Shown: positions 52,070 through 61,094, numbered from the stretch's first letter. The stretch: 64,000 bases of DNA from Moritella sp. PE36 (GCF_000170855.1 NZ_ABCQ01000017.1:20373-84372); one strand, 5' to 3'. A program made the numbers and translations. The notes: a model not told the origin generated them from the letters alone.

Positions 52070-52906
52070 ATGTTTGCCAGTTTTTTAATCACTTTTCGTG
52101 AAGGACTTGAAGCCTTCCTACTCGTTGGCATTATACTTTCTTACTTAGCAAAGCTTGGCCAATCAAAACACAACAAACTTATCTATCTGGGTGTTGCGCT
52201 CGGTTTGATTGCCTCATTAATTGTCGCTTTCATTTTCCAATTCGTTGTCGATCAGTTCGATGCGCATGAATACCGTAATTTATTAATGGCGGGTATTTTA
52301 GGCTTCGCTACCTTGGTACTCACCTACATGGCCATTTGGATGCAACGCCAAGCCAAAACCCAAGTCTCTAATATGCAACAGAACATTCGCGAAATATTAA
52401 CGACAGGCAATGTCTTTGGTTTAATCTTTTTGGCTTTCCTTGCGGTCATGCGCGAAGGCTTTGAAACTGTGCTATTTTTCTCGGCGTTGATGTATTCAGG
52501 TCAAGGCGATTTCTCACTACAAGATGGGTTAATCGGTGCAGGCGCAGGTTTAATCGCATCGCTGATATTAGTTATCGTACTGATGCGTGGTACCCGCAAA
52601 GTACCACTACAAGCCTTCTTTAAGTGGACCAGCTTGTTGATTATCATTATTGCCGCTGGCCTATTATCTTCGGCAAGTAACATGCTACAAAGCGCAGACG
52701 TGTTACCTGTATTCCAGACTGCCGTGTTTGATATTAGCCATATCCTTGATGATCAAGGTGTATTTGGTACTTTCCTACGGGCATTATTTGGCTATAATTC
52801 ATCACCTAATTTATTACCGCTTGTTATTTGGTTCGCATATTTAGCGATATTCACTGTATTTTGGCATCGTGGATACCAAGCGCCAGCTAAAACAACCACA
52901 GCTTAG
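52070..52906 (+). CDS. FTR1 family iron permease
   Basis: A 278-residue inner-membrane permease of the FTR1/EfeU family. The two iron-handling RExxE motifs are present: FREGLEAF (10-14) in the first helix and MREGFETV (128-132) in the fourth. Seven helices are visible. In yeast Ftr1 and bacterial EfeU, iron is oxidised or reduced at the outer face and passed through these Glu residues. There is no EfeO, EfeB, FetP or cupredoxin gene beside it; the partners here are the small membrane protein before it and the genes downstream. AGGAAG precedes the ATG. Confidence 0.93.
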   Translation: MFASFLITFREGLEAFLLVGIILSYLAKLGQSKHNKLIYLGVALGLIASLIVAFIFQFVVDQFDAHEYRNLLMAGILGFATLVLTYMAIWMQRQAKTQVSNMQQNIREILTTGNVFGLIFLAFLAVMREGFETVLFFSALMYSGQGDFSLQDGLIGAGAGLIASLILVIVLMRGTRKVPLQAFFKWTSLLIIIIAAGLLSSASNMLQSADVLPVFQTAVFDISHILDDQGVFGTFLRALFGYNSSPNLLPLVIWFAYLAIFTVFWHRGYQAPAKTTTA

Positions 52907-52924
52907 TTTTAAACAATAAAATGA

Positions 52925-52961
52925 GTGACTAACATAAATACACGCTATTTATGTTAGTCAC
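52925..52961. repeat. Perfect 16-bp inverted repeat (hairpin) after the FTR1 gene
   Basis: GTGACTAACATAAATA and TATTTATGTTAGTCAC are exact inverses around a five-base CACGC loop. No T-run follows on the plus strand, so it may be a message-stabilising hairpin or processing site rather than a terminator. Confidence 0.7.
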
Positions 52962-52999
52962 ATTAAGAATAAAAAAACATATTAATTATTGAGTAAATC

Positions 53000-54460
53000 A
53001 TGTCGAAACAAATTGTAATTTTAGGTGCAGGCCCAGCCGGACTAATGGCTGCATGGGAATTTAATCAAGCCGGTTACCAAGTAACGATCCTAGAACGTGA
53101 AGAGTTTGTTGGTGGCATGTGCGCAACGCAAACTTTCCAAGGTGAAAAAGGTGAATACCGTTTTGATTATGGCGGCCATCGCTTTATTACTAAAAACCCG
53201 AAACTATTACAGTTTATCGATGACTTAATGACTGACGATCTGCTGTATGCAGAGCGTACCAGTGTGATCCGTTTTAAAGGGCGTACCTACAACTACCCGC
53301 TTGCGATTGGTAACTTATTACGTAATGCGCCGATAAGTTTATTAGCCGGAGCGGCTATTGATCTGGTTTTTAAATTGCCCTTCCAAAAACGCCCAAGTGA
53401 ACAAAGCACCAGTAACTTTGCCGAATGGATTGAAACCCGTTTTGGCACCACCTTATACAAAAACTTCTTTGAAGGTTACACTGGTAAACTATGGGGTATC
53501 GACCCGCGTCAATTATCAGCCGACTGGGCATCGCAACGCATTAGTTTGTTAGATTTAAAAGATGTGGCACGTCGCCTGATCCCAACACGTGGCGCAACCC
53601 CACGCACTTACGCTAAAAAATACCGTTATCCTAAACTCGGCTTTGGCCAGATGTACACCAAGCTTGCTGACAAACTGCAAGCACAAGGTGTAACGATTGT
53701 TCGAGGCGCTAATATCACCGCATTAGAACAAGGTCGTGATGATCTTAAAAATAAGAGTAGAATTGATGCCGTCACTTATGAGCTTAACGGTGAAACATTC
53801 TCGGTTAATTGTGATCACGTGGTCGGCACTATTCCTTTACCTGTGGTCTGTAAATTAACCGGGTTTGACTCTGGCCTAACTTACCGCTCTCTGCGCTTTT
53901 TCAATATGCCGATGGATATAGAAAACGTGTCACAAAATACCTGGCAGTACCTGTCTGACCCAGAGTTAATCGGTACCCGTTTGCAAGAACCACGTCGCCG
54001 TTCGCCATTCATGGCACCCAAAGGGCAAACATCAGTGATGATCGAGATCCCGTGTAATAAAGGTGATGATGTTTGGCATATGGATAACGACAAACTATTA
54101 AAACGCGTAAAACAAGATCTTGATCATCTAGGCGTGCCCGATGTAAGTACTGGTGAATTCTTTACCACTTACACCGAATACGCTTATCCAATGATGGATG
54201 TAAGTTATAACGCTAAACGTGAACGTGCAATCACTCATCTTAACCAATTTGGCAACTTGGTTATGACTGGGCGCCAAGGTACATTCCGTTACATCTTCAC
54301 TGATACTGCGATGGAAATGGGCTTAATGGCGGCAGAAGGTATTATTAAGGGTGAAGATAATCGTCGCCAGATCTTTGACCACCGTAACGAAAAAACCGTG
54401 ATTGAAGTGCAAAGCATTATGGATGATAAAAAAACGCCCGAGGATAAACATGTCGCTTAA
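53000..54460 (+). CDS. FAD-dependent oxidoreductase (protoporphyrinogen-oxidase / UDP-galactopyranose-mutase-like fold)
   Basis: A 486-residue flavoprotein. The N-terminal Rossmann motif is VILGAGPAGLMAAWEF (Gly9-x-Gly11-x2-Gly14), with EREEFVGGMCAT closing the ADP-binding fold. FDYGGHRFITKN, FFEGYTGKLWGIDPRQLSADWASQRI, KLGFGQMYTKLADKL and the C-terminal GRQGTFRYIFTDTAMEMGLMAAE are typical of the amine-oxidase/NAD(P)-binding family close to the sugar-nucleotide mutases and HemY-like enzymes. There is no signal peptide, so it acts in the cytosol. Its gene overlaps the next one by 11 bp. In a pathway with a glycosyltransferase it might modify a sugar-lipid; a redox role in iron handling is the alternative. 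Confidence 0.82.
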   Translation: MSKQIVILGAGPAGLMAAWEFNQAGYQVTILEREEFVGGMCATQTFQGEKGEYRFDYGGHRFITKNPKLLQFIDDLMTDDLLYAERTSVIRFKGRTYNYPLAIGNLLRNAPISLLAGAAIDLVFKLPFQKRPSEQSTSNFAEWIETRFGTTLYKNFFEGYTGKLWGIDPRQLSADWASQRISLLDLKDVARRLIPTRGATPRTYAKKYRYPKLGFGQMYTKLADKLQAQGVTIVRGANITALEQGRDDLKNKSRIDAVTYELNGETFSVNCDHVVGTIPLPVVCKLTGFDSGLTYRSLRFFNMPMDIENVSQNTWQYLSDPELIGTRLQEPRRRSPFMAPKGQTSVMIEIPCNKGDDVWHMDNDKLLKRVKQDLDHLGVPDVSTGEFFTTYTEYAYPMMDVSYNAKRERAITHLNQFGNLVMTGRQGTFRYIFTDTAMEMGLMAAEGIIKGEDNRRQIFDHRNEKTVIEVQSIMDDKKTPEDKHVA

Positions 54461-55106
54461 ACCTATTATACTATTGACCAAAATAGACACTAAACATGCA
54501 GCCAGAAAAATGACGATTAGTAGAAACTTAACATCATTGTTATTCAGCTTCTTCATATTGCTATTTAGTACGCAAAGCTTTGCTTATTCTTATGCTGCAG
54601 CGGGTAAAGAGCCGTTAATTGAGGGTCGTGAAGCCTTGTTAAAAGCGTTATCGGCAAGTGATTATAGTGCGGTGCAAACTGCCTATGATTCGATGCAAAA
54701 AGAGTTTGTTTATTTTAACGAGCACCATGGGCTCGCTGTCGATAAACAAATGCAAACAGCAATCACTAATAAAGATCAGCAAGGTGTGGCAACAGCATTA
54801 ATCACCACGATAAAAGCAGAAGTCATGCGTCGCCTTGAAGGTGCAGAGCAAAACATCAATGAATATCAAGTGGCTAAGGTACTGGTCGTCAAAAGTAAGT
54901 TATTCATTGATTTACTTGCTGCTGATTTAACTGCCGACAATCGTCAAAAGGCCGATAAAGCTATTCGCGGCGCCCTTGCATCGATTGGTAACCCGGGGGT
55001 ATTTGGTGTGGGTCAAAAACCTGCAGACTTAACGCGCTACATTGAATACCGTACAAATTTACAAGCGGCATTACAATTTACATTACCCGATGCACCAACA
55101 AAATAA
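54450..55106 (+). CDS. Small exported protein of the iron locus, unassigned
   Basis: 218 residues, not recognised. After a basic n-region, a signal sequence TSLLFSFFILLFSTQSFA is seen; the mature part is helical (REALLKALSASDYSAVQTAYDSMQKEFVYFNEHHG.., VEVMRRLEGAEQNINEYQVAKVLVVKSKLFIDLLAADL). Glu, His and Tyr residues in such helices recall the periplasmic helical domains fused to some FTR1 proteins, a suggestion only. The start with GAGGA five bases upstream lies inside the previous gene, overlapping its stop; a later ATG without ribosome site would shorten the n-region. It probably resides in the periplasm. Confidence 0.7.
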   Translation: MSLKPIILLTKIDTKHAARKMTISRNLTSLLFSFFILLFSTQSFAYSYAAAGKEPLIEGREALLKALSASDYSAVQTAYDSMQKEFVYFNEHHGLAVDKQMQTAITNKDQQGVATALITTIKAEVMRRLEGAEQNINEYQVAKVLVVKSKLFIDLLAADLTADNRQKADKAIRGALASIGNPGVFGVGQKPADLTRYIEYRTNLQAALQFTLPDAPTK

Positions 55107-56535
55107 TACGCCTTGGCGCACTGATTTAATCGTCTGTATTAGCTTAATAGCCTGCATTGCAGGCTATTTTGGTTTACTCAATTATTACAGCTTTGATATT
55201 AGCAGTGATGATGCGCTTTATTTTCAGCGTGCGTTGAGCCACTTTTCAGTATTAGAGTTTAGCCCTCACTTTCCCGGTTACCCTGGTTTTGTTTGGCTAG
55301 AACGACTTATCAGCGCAATAAGTTCACATCCCAACAGTAATGTATTACTCAGTTTTCTTTCTGCAATTGCACTTACGGTAAGTGTTTTTGTGTATTGCTA
55401 CCAACGTATGCAAATAAAGTCATTTGCATTATTTTCAGTGCTGCTGTTTTTACTGCAAGGCAACATCGCCGAATTAGCCTTTAACGGTTTATCAGACGCT
55501 TCCGCCCTGTGGTTCTTTAGCTTATATTTATTATTAACCCGTTTTCATCTACCGCTCGGCTCAACCCCTTTATTAAAGACTAAATTACACCGGGTATTAC
55601 AGCCTCTTTTACAAGGCCAGACATTCAGCGCGGTTATCAGCGGATTGTTACTAGCGGCATGTTTAGCAACCCGGCCTTCTTATTTACCGCTAGTAGCCAC
55701 TGCTATGTTGCTAGGACTGCTTTATCACCGTCAACGCAGACAAGGTTATCAACGACTAGGCTGGCAGATATTAAGCATTACCCTTGTAGGCATCCTTTGC
55801 GCGCTCTATGTGTTCATGCAAGACGGTTGGGCCTATATTGAGGAAGGTCGGCGATTTACCCAAGGTCACTTTACGATTTGGGGTAATACCACCAGTACAA
55901 CAGACTCGCGACTGAGCCAGTGGCTAACTACATTAACCAATACTTATTCCACTCTCGGGGTTATATTATTAACCTCGATGCTAGCCATTGGTTTATATCA
56001 ACAAAAAACACGTGGATTAAGTATTCTGGTGTGTTGTTGGTTTGCCTGGATCATCCGTGGACAGAATCCAGAGAATATTCGTCACTTAGCCGTTTTCAGT
56101 TTATTGTTACCGATTATCTGCGCGCAACTCATTGAACACTTTTACCAAACTCAGCGTATGCGCCCTGCTCTATACATATTAAGTTTTATCTTACTTGTCA
56201 CACTGGGTTATCACAGTATCAAACAATTCACCCAACAAAGAAATGCCCCTGTATTACAAGTGACTCAGTTCTTTAAAACAATGAACAAGCAGCAAATTAT
56301 TATCAGTAATTATAACATTGATAATTTACGGCATAACCTGCCGCAACATGTGATTTTAGACCGACATTATCAAAGCAGCAGTAATTACCTAGCACAACAG
56401 CTAGGCTACTGGCGACTGAGTAGTAATAAGTTAAATAGTGGAGGCTTGGTAGCTCTATTTAAAGGCCGCTTTCTTGGCGAACGGAGTTTATACCTATATT
56501 ACTTTGATCTTAATCATTTAAACACACGAACATAG
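55090..56535 (+). CDS. GT-C type membrane glycosyltransferase-like protein (ArnT/PMT style)
   Basis: About 481 residues with eleven or so helices. The first outer loop SFDISSDDALYFQRALSHFSVLEFSPHFPGYPGFVWL contains the acidic pair (DD) and the HFPGYPxFVW pattern typical of family-39-like GT-C transferases, which move a sugar from a polyprenyl-phosphate carrier to a lipid or protein on the periplasmic side. The acceptor is unknown. The frame opens at a TTG 16 codons earlier; both starts lie within the end of the preceding gene, so coupling is likely. Its presence in an iron locus is unexpected. Together with the flavoprotein it might glycosylate one of the exported proteins. Confidence 0.75.
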   Translation: MHQQNNTPWRTDLIVCISLIACIAGYFGLLNYYSFDISSDDALYFQRALSHFSVLEFSPHFPGYPGFVWLERLISAISSHPNSNVLLSFLSAIALTVSVFVYCYQRMQIKSFALFSVLLFLLQGNIAELAFNGLSDASALWFFSLYLLLTRFHLPLGSTPLLKTKLHRVLQPLLQGQTFSAVISGLLLAACLATRPSYLPLVATAMLLGLLYHRQRRQGYQRLGWQILSITLVGILCALYVFMQDGWAYIEEGRRFTQGHFTIWGNTTSTTDSRLSQWLTTLTNTYSTLGVILLTSMLAIGLYQQKTRGLSILVCCWFAWIIRGQNPENIRHLAVFSLLLPIICAQLIEHFYQTQRMRPALYILSFILLVTLGYHSIKQFTQQRNAPVLQVTQFFKTMNKQQIIISNYNIDNLRHNLPQHVILDRHYQSSSNYLAQQLGYWRLSSNKLNSGGLVALFKGRFLGERSLYLYYFDLNHLNTRT

Positions 56536-56566
56536 CTACAAATATTGCACTATGATTTCAACGCGA

Positions 56567-56585
56567 TATAATGATAACCATTCTT
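56567..56585 (+). promoter_or_regulatory. Fur box upstream of the multiheme gene
   Basis: TATAATGATAACCATTCTT matches the 19-bp Fur consensus at 15 positions, including the central ATAATGATAA. It lies about 42-60 bp before the start codon of the cytochrome gene, implying a separate iron-repressed promoter. Confidence 0.8.
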
Positions 56586-56626
56586 AATCGTAATACCACT
56601 TTCTCCCACCAAGATGCCGTAGATCT

Positions 56627-59578
56627 ATGAATATAAATATTTTTTCTAAATTAATGTTCGCCTTGTTACTCTTAACAAGCCAATCGCTTTATGCCAGTAC
56701 TACTTATACCAATACTAGTTATTCGAATACGAAAAGTAACAGTTTATTATTATCTGTAGATGGGTCGCAGTTTATTAGTGCAAACATGGATGCGGGTAGC
56801 GTCAGTATTCTCGATGCTGAAAGTGGTGAGCTATTAACAGAACAAGCGCTTGGTAAAGATTTACGTCGACTTGCATTAGATCCAATCAATAATCGATTAT
56901 TGGTCAGTGACTATCTTGCCGATCAACTTTACCTCATTGATGCTAAAAGCCTGAACTTAATTAAAACTATCAAAACAGGCTATCGCCCGTTTGGTATCGT
57001 TTATGATGAGTATAACAAACAATACTACGTGACATTGTTTGAAGCTAAACAACTAATCACCGTTTCAACTGATGGTGAAATAACTGCAACAACACAAACA
57101 GCGGATACACCGCGTGGTCTTGCGTTAACAAATGATGGTCGTTTATTTGTTACTCACAGCATGACAGGTCAAGTGTCTATCTATAATACCCGCACACCAA
57201 CGCTCGAATTAAACAAAATAATTCAACTTAGCGATACGCCTGTACATAACTCTCGTGCAACACCGCAAGGTAAACCGCGTGTATTAGATAACATTGCGAT
57301 CTCGCCAGATGGTACACAAGCTTGGTTACCGCACGTATTGTGGTCGTTTACACAAGACTTCCAGTTTCAATCCACCGTCTTCCCAACAATTTCGTTACTT
57401 GATTTAACACCAGGTAAAGAAAAAGAATTAGTCGATAAACGTAAGCAATTATTCAAACAAATAAACATCATTGAAAACAACAATACCACGCGTATTGTAT
57501 CTAATCCGCATGACGTGGCGTTCCGTGAAGACGGCAAAAAAGTATTTATTACCCTGTCTGGCTCAGAAGATTTGCTGGTATTTGATTTATCTCGCCAAGG
57601 TAAAATAGGTAAGAAATCTAAACGCCATCGCCGTACTAAATTACAAGGTGGTGTGAAAGCGACACAAATTTACCGTCATATTCCAGGGTCTAATCCGCGC
57701 AGTTTGATTGCCAAAGGCGGCACATTGTACGTACAAAATGCGATGTCGCATGATCTGGTTAGTTTTGACATAAGTGGTCAAGGTCCTTTCGCCAAAGTAA
57801 AATTAGCGGATGCTCAATTTGCCCAGTTAATTAGTAAAGATCCCATCGCACCAGAACTACGCTTGGGTAAAACACTGTTTAATCTTGCGAATAGCGATAA
57901 GTTTGAAAACTCTGCCATGGCAGGTGATTTTTGGATGAGCTGTAACTCTTGTCACCTTGACGGGTTTAACTTCACCAACAAATACTTATTAGCCGACGGT
58001 ACTAAAGACGTCAAAGAAAATGCCATGACGGGTCACATAGGGCTAGCAAGTATGATTGCTGGCGATCCTATTGAAGCTTATATCGATATGATCCAAAAAA
58101 CCCAAGGCGGAATGGGAGCAGACCCGAAGAAACCGGAATTACCGCAAGTTGATCCCAAATCACCACCCGCAGATATTGTGCGCTTAATGTCGGCATTAAA
58201 CTTGTACGTAACAACCAAAGAGAATTTACCTTACCTATCAACTTGGTTACGTTTTGATGACGAACGCAAGTTCACCCACAAATCTGATTGGTTAAATTCA
58301 GCAAGTTGTGAATCATGCCATAGCACGCTCTATAAGCAATGGTCTGACTCCAATCATGGTATGCACATGGATAGCCCTTACTATCGTTTCCAAGAAAACC
58401 TTGCGGCAGAATCAGAAGGTGAACCGTTTAGAAACTTATGCCGTGGTTGCCATGCCCCGCAAACGATTTTAAATAATAATACCGCACCGCTGACGCACCT
58501 CAATAACATGTATGAAAAAGAAGGCCAGAGCCTACGTGATGCTCTAAAAGAAGGTCTACCTGTTGATGAAACTGGTACCAGCTGTGTTTTCTGCCACCGT
58601 ATAACGAAAGCAGAAGACGCGGGCGGTAATACCGATCTTACTGTTAACCTAAAAGACCGTGCAGAATATCTGTTTGAGTTTTCCAGCAACCCAGCACTAA
58701 AACTCATTGCGGAAGCGCAGATCAATGCGTCGCCACAACAGCACAAAGACAGCTATTCAAATCCAGAATTGTACAAGAGCTCATTATATTGTGCGACCTG
58801 CCATAATGAATTCACCCCCGGCCAAGGTGCTAATGTAAATAACAACTATGGCGAATGGCAAGCATCTAAATTTAACGCACCAAACAACCCTGAGCAGAAC
58901 AAAACCTGTATCGATTGCCACATGCGTTTAGACATGACTGATTTTGATAAAAAAGTACCAGGCCAAGCCACCGATAACGGGCCTATTAAGCCAAACTTAA
59001 TCGCGCATAACTTTATTGGTGGTAATTACTACTTCTCGGATATGCGCTCGAAAGAACACGGTAAACTCAGTCGTGATATTTTACGCAACGCCCTACTACT
59101 TGACGTTGAAACCAGTGCCGATGGTCGTAATATCAACGTGAAAGTAACAAACCATAATACCGGCCACAAAATGCCAGGTGGCGCACGTCGTCAAGTATGG
59201 GTTGATCTCGTGGTAACGGATAGCAAAGGCGTAGAACGTTTGGTTAGTGGTCAGTTAAACGATGGCTACTTACCAAAAGACAGCCGTGTATTTGCTAAAA
59301 AATCCGGTTATATGCACGGTGAACCTGTAGGTCTTAAATTCTGGCGAGTAGAAAAAATATTAGCGGATACCCGTATATCTCCTGATGAAACACGTGTGGA
59401 ATCATTCGAACTACCAGCAGGGATAAGTTATCCAATCACGGTGGTCGCTAAAATCAACTACCGTTCATTCTCTAAGCCACTGACAAGTAAGGTTCAAGCA
59501 GCCTTCCCTGAGCAAAAAATTCCTTTTGCTGATGTGATTGAGATAAATAAAATAACTAAGGTTTTCCAACAACAATAG
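56627..59578 (+). CDS. Beta-propeller / six-heme c-type cytochrome fusion protein
   Basis: 983 residues with a signal peptide (FALLLLTSQSLYA). Residues about 38-400 form YVTN-like beta-propeller repeats (DAGSVSILDAESGELL, NNRLLVSDYLADQLYLIDAKSLNLIKTI, YDLVSF-like strands). Six CxxCH heme motifs follow: CNSCH 439, CESCH 561, CRGCH 605, CVFCH 653, CATCH 722 and CIDCH 761. The section KQWSDSNHGMHMDSPYYRF and the later hemes resemble the cytochrome c554/multiheme family. A His-containing C-terminal beta-rich domain (NHNTGHKMPGGARR) closes it, as in octaheme-type proteins. It should be periplasmic or on the cell surface. Iron-repressed expression next to FTR1 suggests ferric-iron reduction for uptake rather than respiration. 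Confidence 0.85.
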   Translation: MNINIFSKLMFALLLLTSQSLYASTTYTNTSYSNTKSNSLLLSVDGSQFISANMDAGSVSILDAESGELLTEQALGKDLRRLALDPINNRLLVSDYLADQLYLIDAKSLNLIKTIKTGYRPFGIVYDEYNKQYYVTLFEAKQLITVSTDGEITATTQTADTPRGLALTNDGRLFVTHSMTGQVSIYNTRTPTLELNKIIQLSDTPVHNSRATPQGKPRVLDNIAISPDGTQAWLPHVLWSFTQDFQFQSTVFPTISLLDLTPGKEKELVDKRKQLFKQINIIENNNTTRIVSNPHDVAFREDGKKVFITLSGSEDLLVFDLSRQGKIGKKSKRHRRTKLQGGVKATQIYRHIPGSNPRSLIAKGGTLYVQNAMSHDLVSFDISGQGPFAKVKLADAQFAQLISKDPIAPELRLGKTLFNLANSDKFENSAMAGDFWMSCNSCHLDGFNFTNKYLLADGTKDVKENAMTGHIGLASMIAGDPIEAYIDMIQKTQGGMGADPKKPELPQVDPKSPPADIVRLMSALNLYVTTKENLPYLSTWLRFDDERKFTHKSDWLNSASCESCHSTLYKQWSDSNHGMHMDSPYYRFQENLAAESEGEPFRNLCRGCHAPQTILNNNTAPLTHLNNMYEKEGQSLRDALKEGLPVDETGTSCVFCHRITKAEDAGGNTDLTVNLKDRAEYLFEFSSNPALKLIAEAQINASPQQHKDSYSNPELYKSSLYCATCHNEFTPGQGANVNNNYGEWQASKFNAPNNPEQNKTCIDCHMRLDMTDFDKKVPGQATDNGPIKPNLIAHNFIGGNYYFSDMRSKEHGKLSRDILRNALLLDVETSADGRNINVKVTNHNTGHKMPGGARRQVWVDLVVTDSKGVERLVSGQLNDGYLPKDSRVFAKKSGYMHGEPVGLKFWRVEKILADTRISPDETRVESFELPAGISYPITVVAKINYRSFSKPLTSKVQAAFPEQKIPFADVIEINKITKVFQQQ

Positions 59579-59822
59579 TCAATACACCTTCGTTCAGCCG
59601 TAGTAGATACTAAGTCTATTGCGGCATAAATCTATTCACCTATTGCCTATCACCTAGCCACAATACGATACGTTTCGTGAATAAAATGATAGTACTGAAC
59701 AGCACAGTACTAATCAATTTCTCACGCATAGTAATGAACCGTTACCTATATTGACTAAATAGTTCGCCTTTTTGATAATTACGCATAAGCTTATAGGTAC
59801 CTTTGTTAATAAAGCTTTCTTT

Positions 59823-60482
59823 ATGCACTCATATATCGCTAAACAACCAATCCTAAATAGCACCCGTCAAGTTGTCGCTTATGAACTATTATATCGTGAT
59901 AGTTTAGAGAATACCTTCCCGATCATAAATGCCGAAATAGCAACACAGCGCTTAGTTCACGAACACTTACTGAGTTCTAATATTAATAAACTCGTTGATA
60001 ACAAACCCTACTTTATTAACTTTACTGAAAAAAGTATTCTCGATGGCTTGCCTCATAAACTTATCAACAAGCCAATTGTGGTTGAAGTGCTCGAGGACGT
60101 ACCACCAACGGCTGCTATATTTAAGGCGTTAAAGCAATTAAAAAATATGGGATTTACCATTGCATTGGATGATTTTATTTATTCAGAAGATTGGCTACCG
60201 TTTTTTGGCATTGTTGATATTATCAAATTTGATATTACCCTGACTTCATTTAAAGAAATCAAAGCGCTAAAACCATTATTAGCGAAACATGAGATAAGTA
60301 TATTAATAGAAAAGATAGAAACGGAGAGCCAATTTAAACAAGCCAAAAATCTGCAAAGCGCATACTTTCAAGGTTATTTATTCTCTGAACCAGAGATAGT
60401 ATTAAATGAAATTAATAGCCGAGATACACAAACAACACAGATGACAAGCGCAATATTATACGCTCATCACCGGGGCACTTAA
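59823..60482 (+). CDS. EAL-domain protein of the YuxH type lacking the HDOD domain
   Basis: 219 residues. YIAKQPILNSTRQVVAYELLYRDS is the start of EAL-HDOD (YuxH) proteins. PYFINFTEKSILDGLP, IVVEVLEDV, FTIALDDF, DIIKFDI and LIEKIET follow in the order of EAL domains. YuxH-type proteins normally continue with an HDOD domain of about 190 residues; here the gene stops after the EAL part. Many of this subgroup no longer cleave cyclic di-GMP; the first Glu motif is ELLYR and the second metal site reads DDF, so activity is uncertain. The frame is open 17 codons upstream from a TTG; I chose the family start. It is convergent with tdk. Confidence 0.8.
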   Translation: MHSYIAKQPILNSTRQVVAYELLYRDSLENTFPIINAEIATQRLVHEHLLSSNINKLVDNKPYFINFTEKSILDGLPHKLINKPIVVEVLEDVPPTAAIFKALKQLKNMGFTIALDDFIYSEDWLPFFGIVDIIKFDITLTSFKEIKALKPLLAKHEISILIEKIETESQFKQAKNLQSAYFQGYLFSEPEIVLNEINSRDTQTTQMTSAILYAHHRGT

Positions 60483-60512
60483 TCATGCCAGAATAATAAC
60501 GAGTGAATAGGA

Positions 60513-61094
60513 CTAAGCGCTCGCGTTGCCATTCATAAAATGCTTACGGCACAAGGATACGTAGAGCTCATTGCCACCAATTTCAACTTGTTCGCCTTCT
60601 CTTAATACCACGCCGATATCACTCACTCGGGCATTCATGTGCGCTTTATTACCACACCAGCAAATGGTTTTAAGTTCTTCAACTTTATCAGCCAGACACA
60701 TCAAATGGTACGAGCCTTCAAACATCTCTAATTTAAAATCTGTTTTTAAGCCATAAACAATCACAGGGATATGAAGTTGGTCAACAACATTGGCTAATTG
60801 ATAAACCTGTTCTCGCGTTAGGAATTGACCTTCATCGATGATAAATACATCGATTTTTTTATTTTCTAATCGTGTAGAAACAGTGGTAAATAAATTGGTA
60901 TCTTTCTCAAACACTTCAACTTCTAGTTTTAAGCCGACACGCGCACCAATAACACCCTTGCCATAACGACTATCACACTCAGGTGTCATCGCTAATGGGT
61001 ACATACCACGCTCAATATAATTAAAGTGAGCTTGGATTAATTGTGTTGATTTACCCGAATTCATAGCTGCAAATTTGAAATGCAAAGATGCCAT
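60513..61094 (-). CDS. tdk: Thymidine kinase
   Basis: A 193-residue type-II thymidine kinase that phosphorylates thymidine with ATP in the salvage pathway. The P-loop is FKFAAMNSGKSTQLIQ. VFIIDEGQFL holds the catalytic Glu. The zinc ribbon is seen in TICWCGNKAHMNAR and SLCRKHF, and the lasso loop around the thymidine site is present. Size and start are standard. It lies behind the NhaC-family gene on the same strand but is separated from it by a terminator. Confidence 0.96.
   Translation of the reverse strand: MASLHFKFAAMNSGKSTQLIQAHFNYIERGMYPLAMTPECDSRYGKGVIGARVGLKLEVEVFEKDTNLFTTVSTRLENKKIDVFIIDEGQFLTREQVYQLANVVDQLHIPVIVYGLKTDFKLEMFEGSYHLMCLADKVEELKTICWCGNKAHMNARVSDIGVVLREGEQVEIGGNELYVSLCRKHFMNGNASA

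Noticed and set aside
52925..52961. Calling the hairpin after FTR1 an intrinsic terminator
   Set aside because: The stem is strong but no T-run follows on the plus strand.
53000..54460. Annotating the flavoprotein as HemG/HemY protoporphyrinogen oxidase
   Set aside because: The fold fits, but FEGYTGKLWGIDP and the glycosyltransferase neighbour fit the mutase-like side of the family equally well, so no specific enzyme name is justified.
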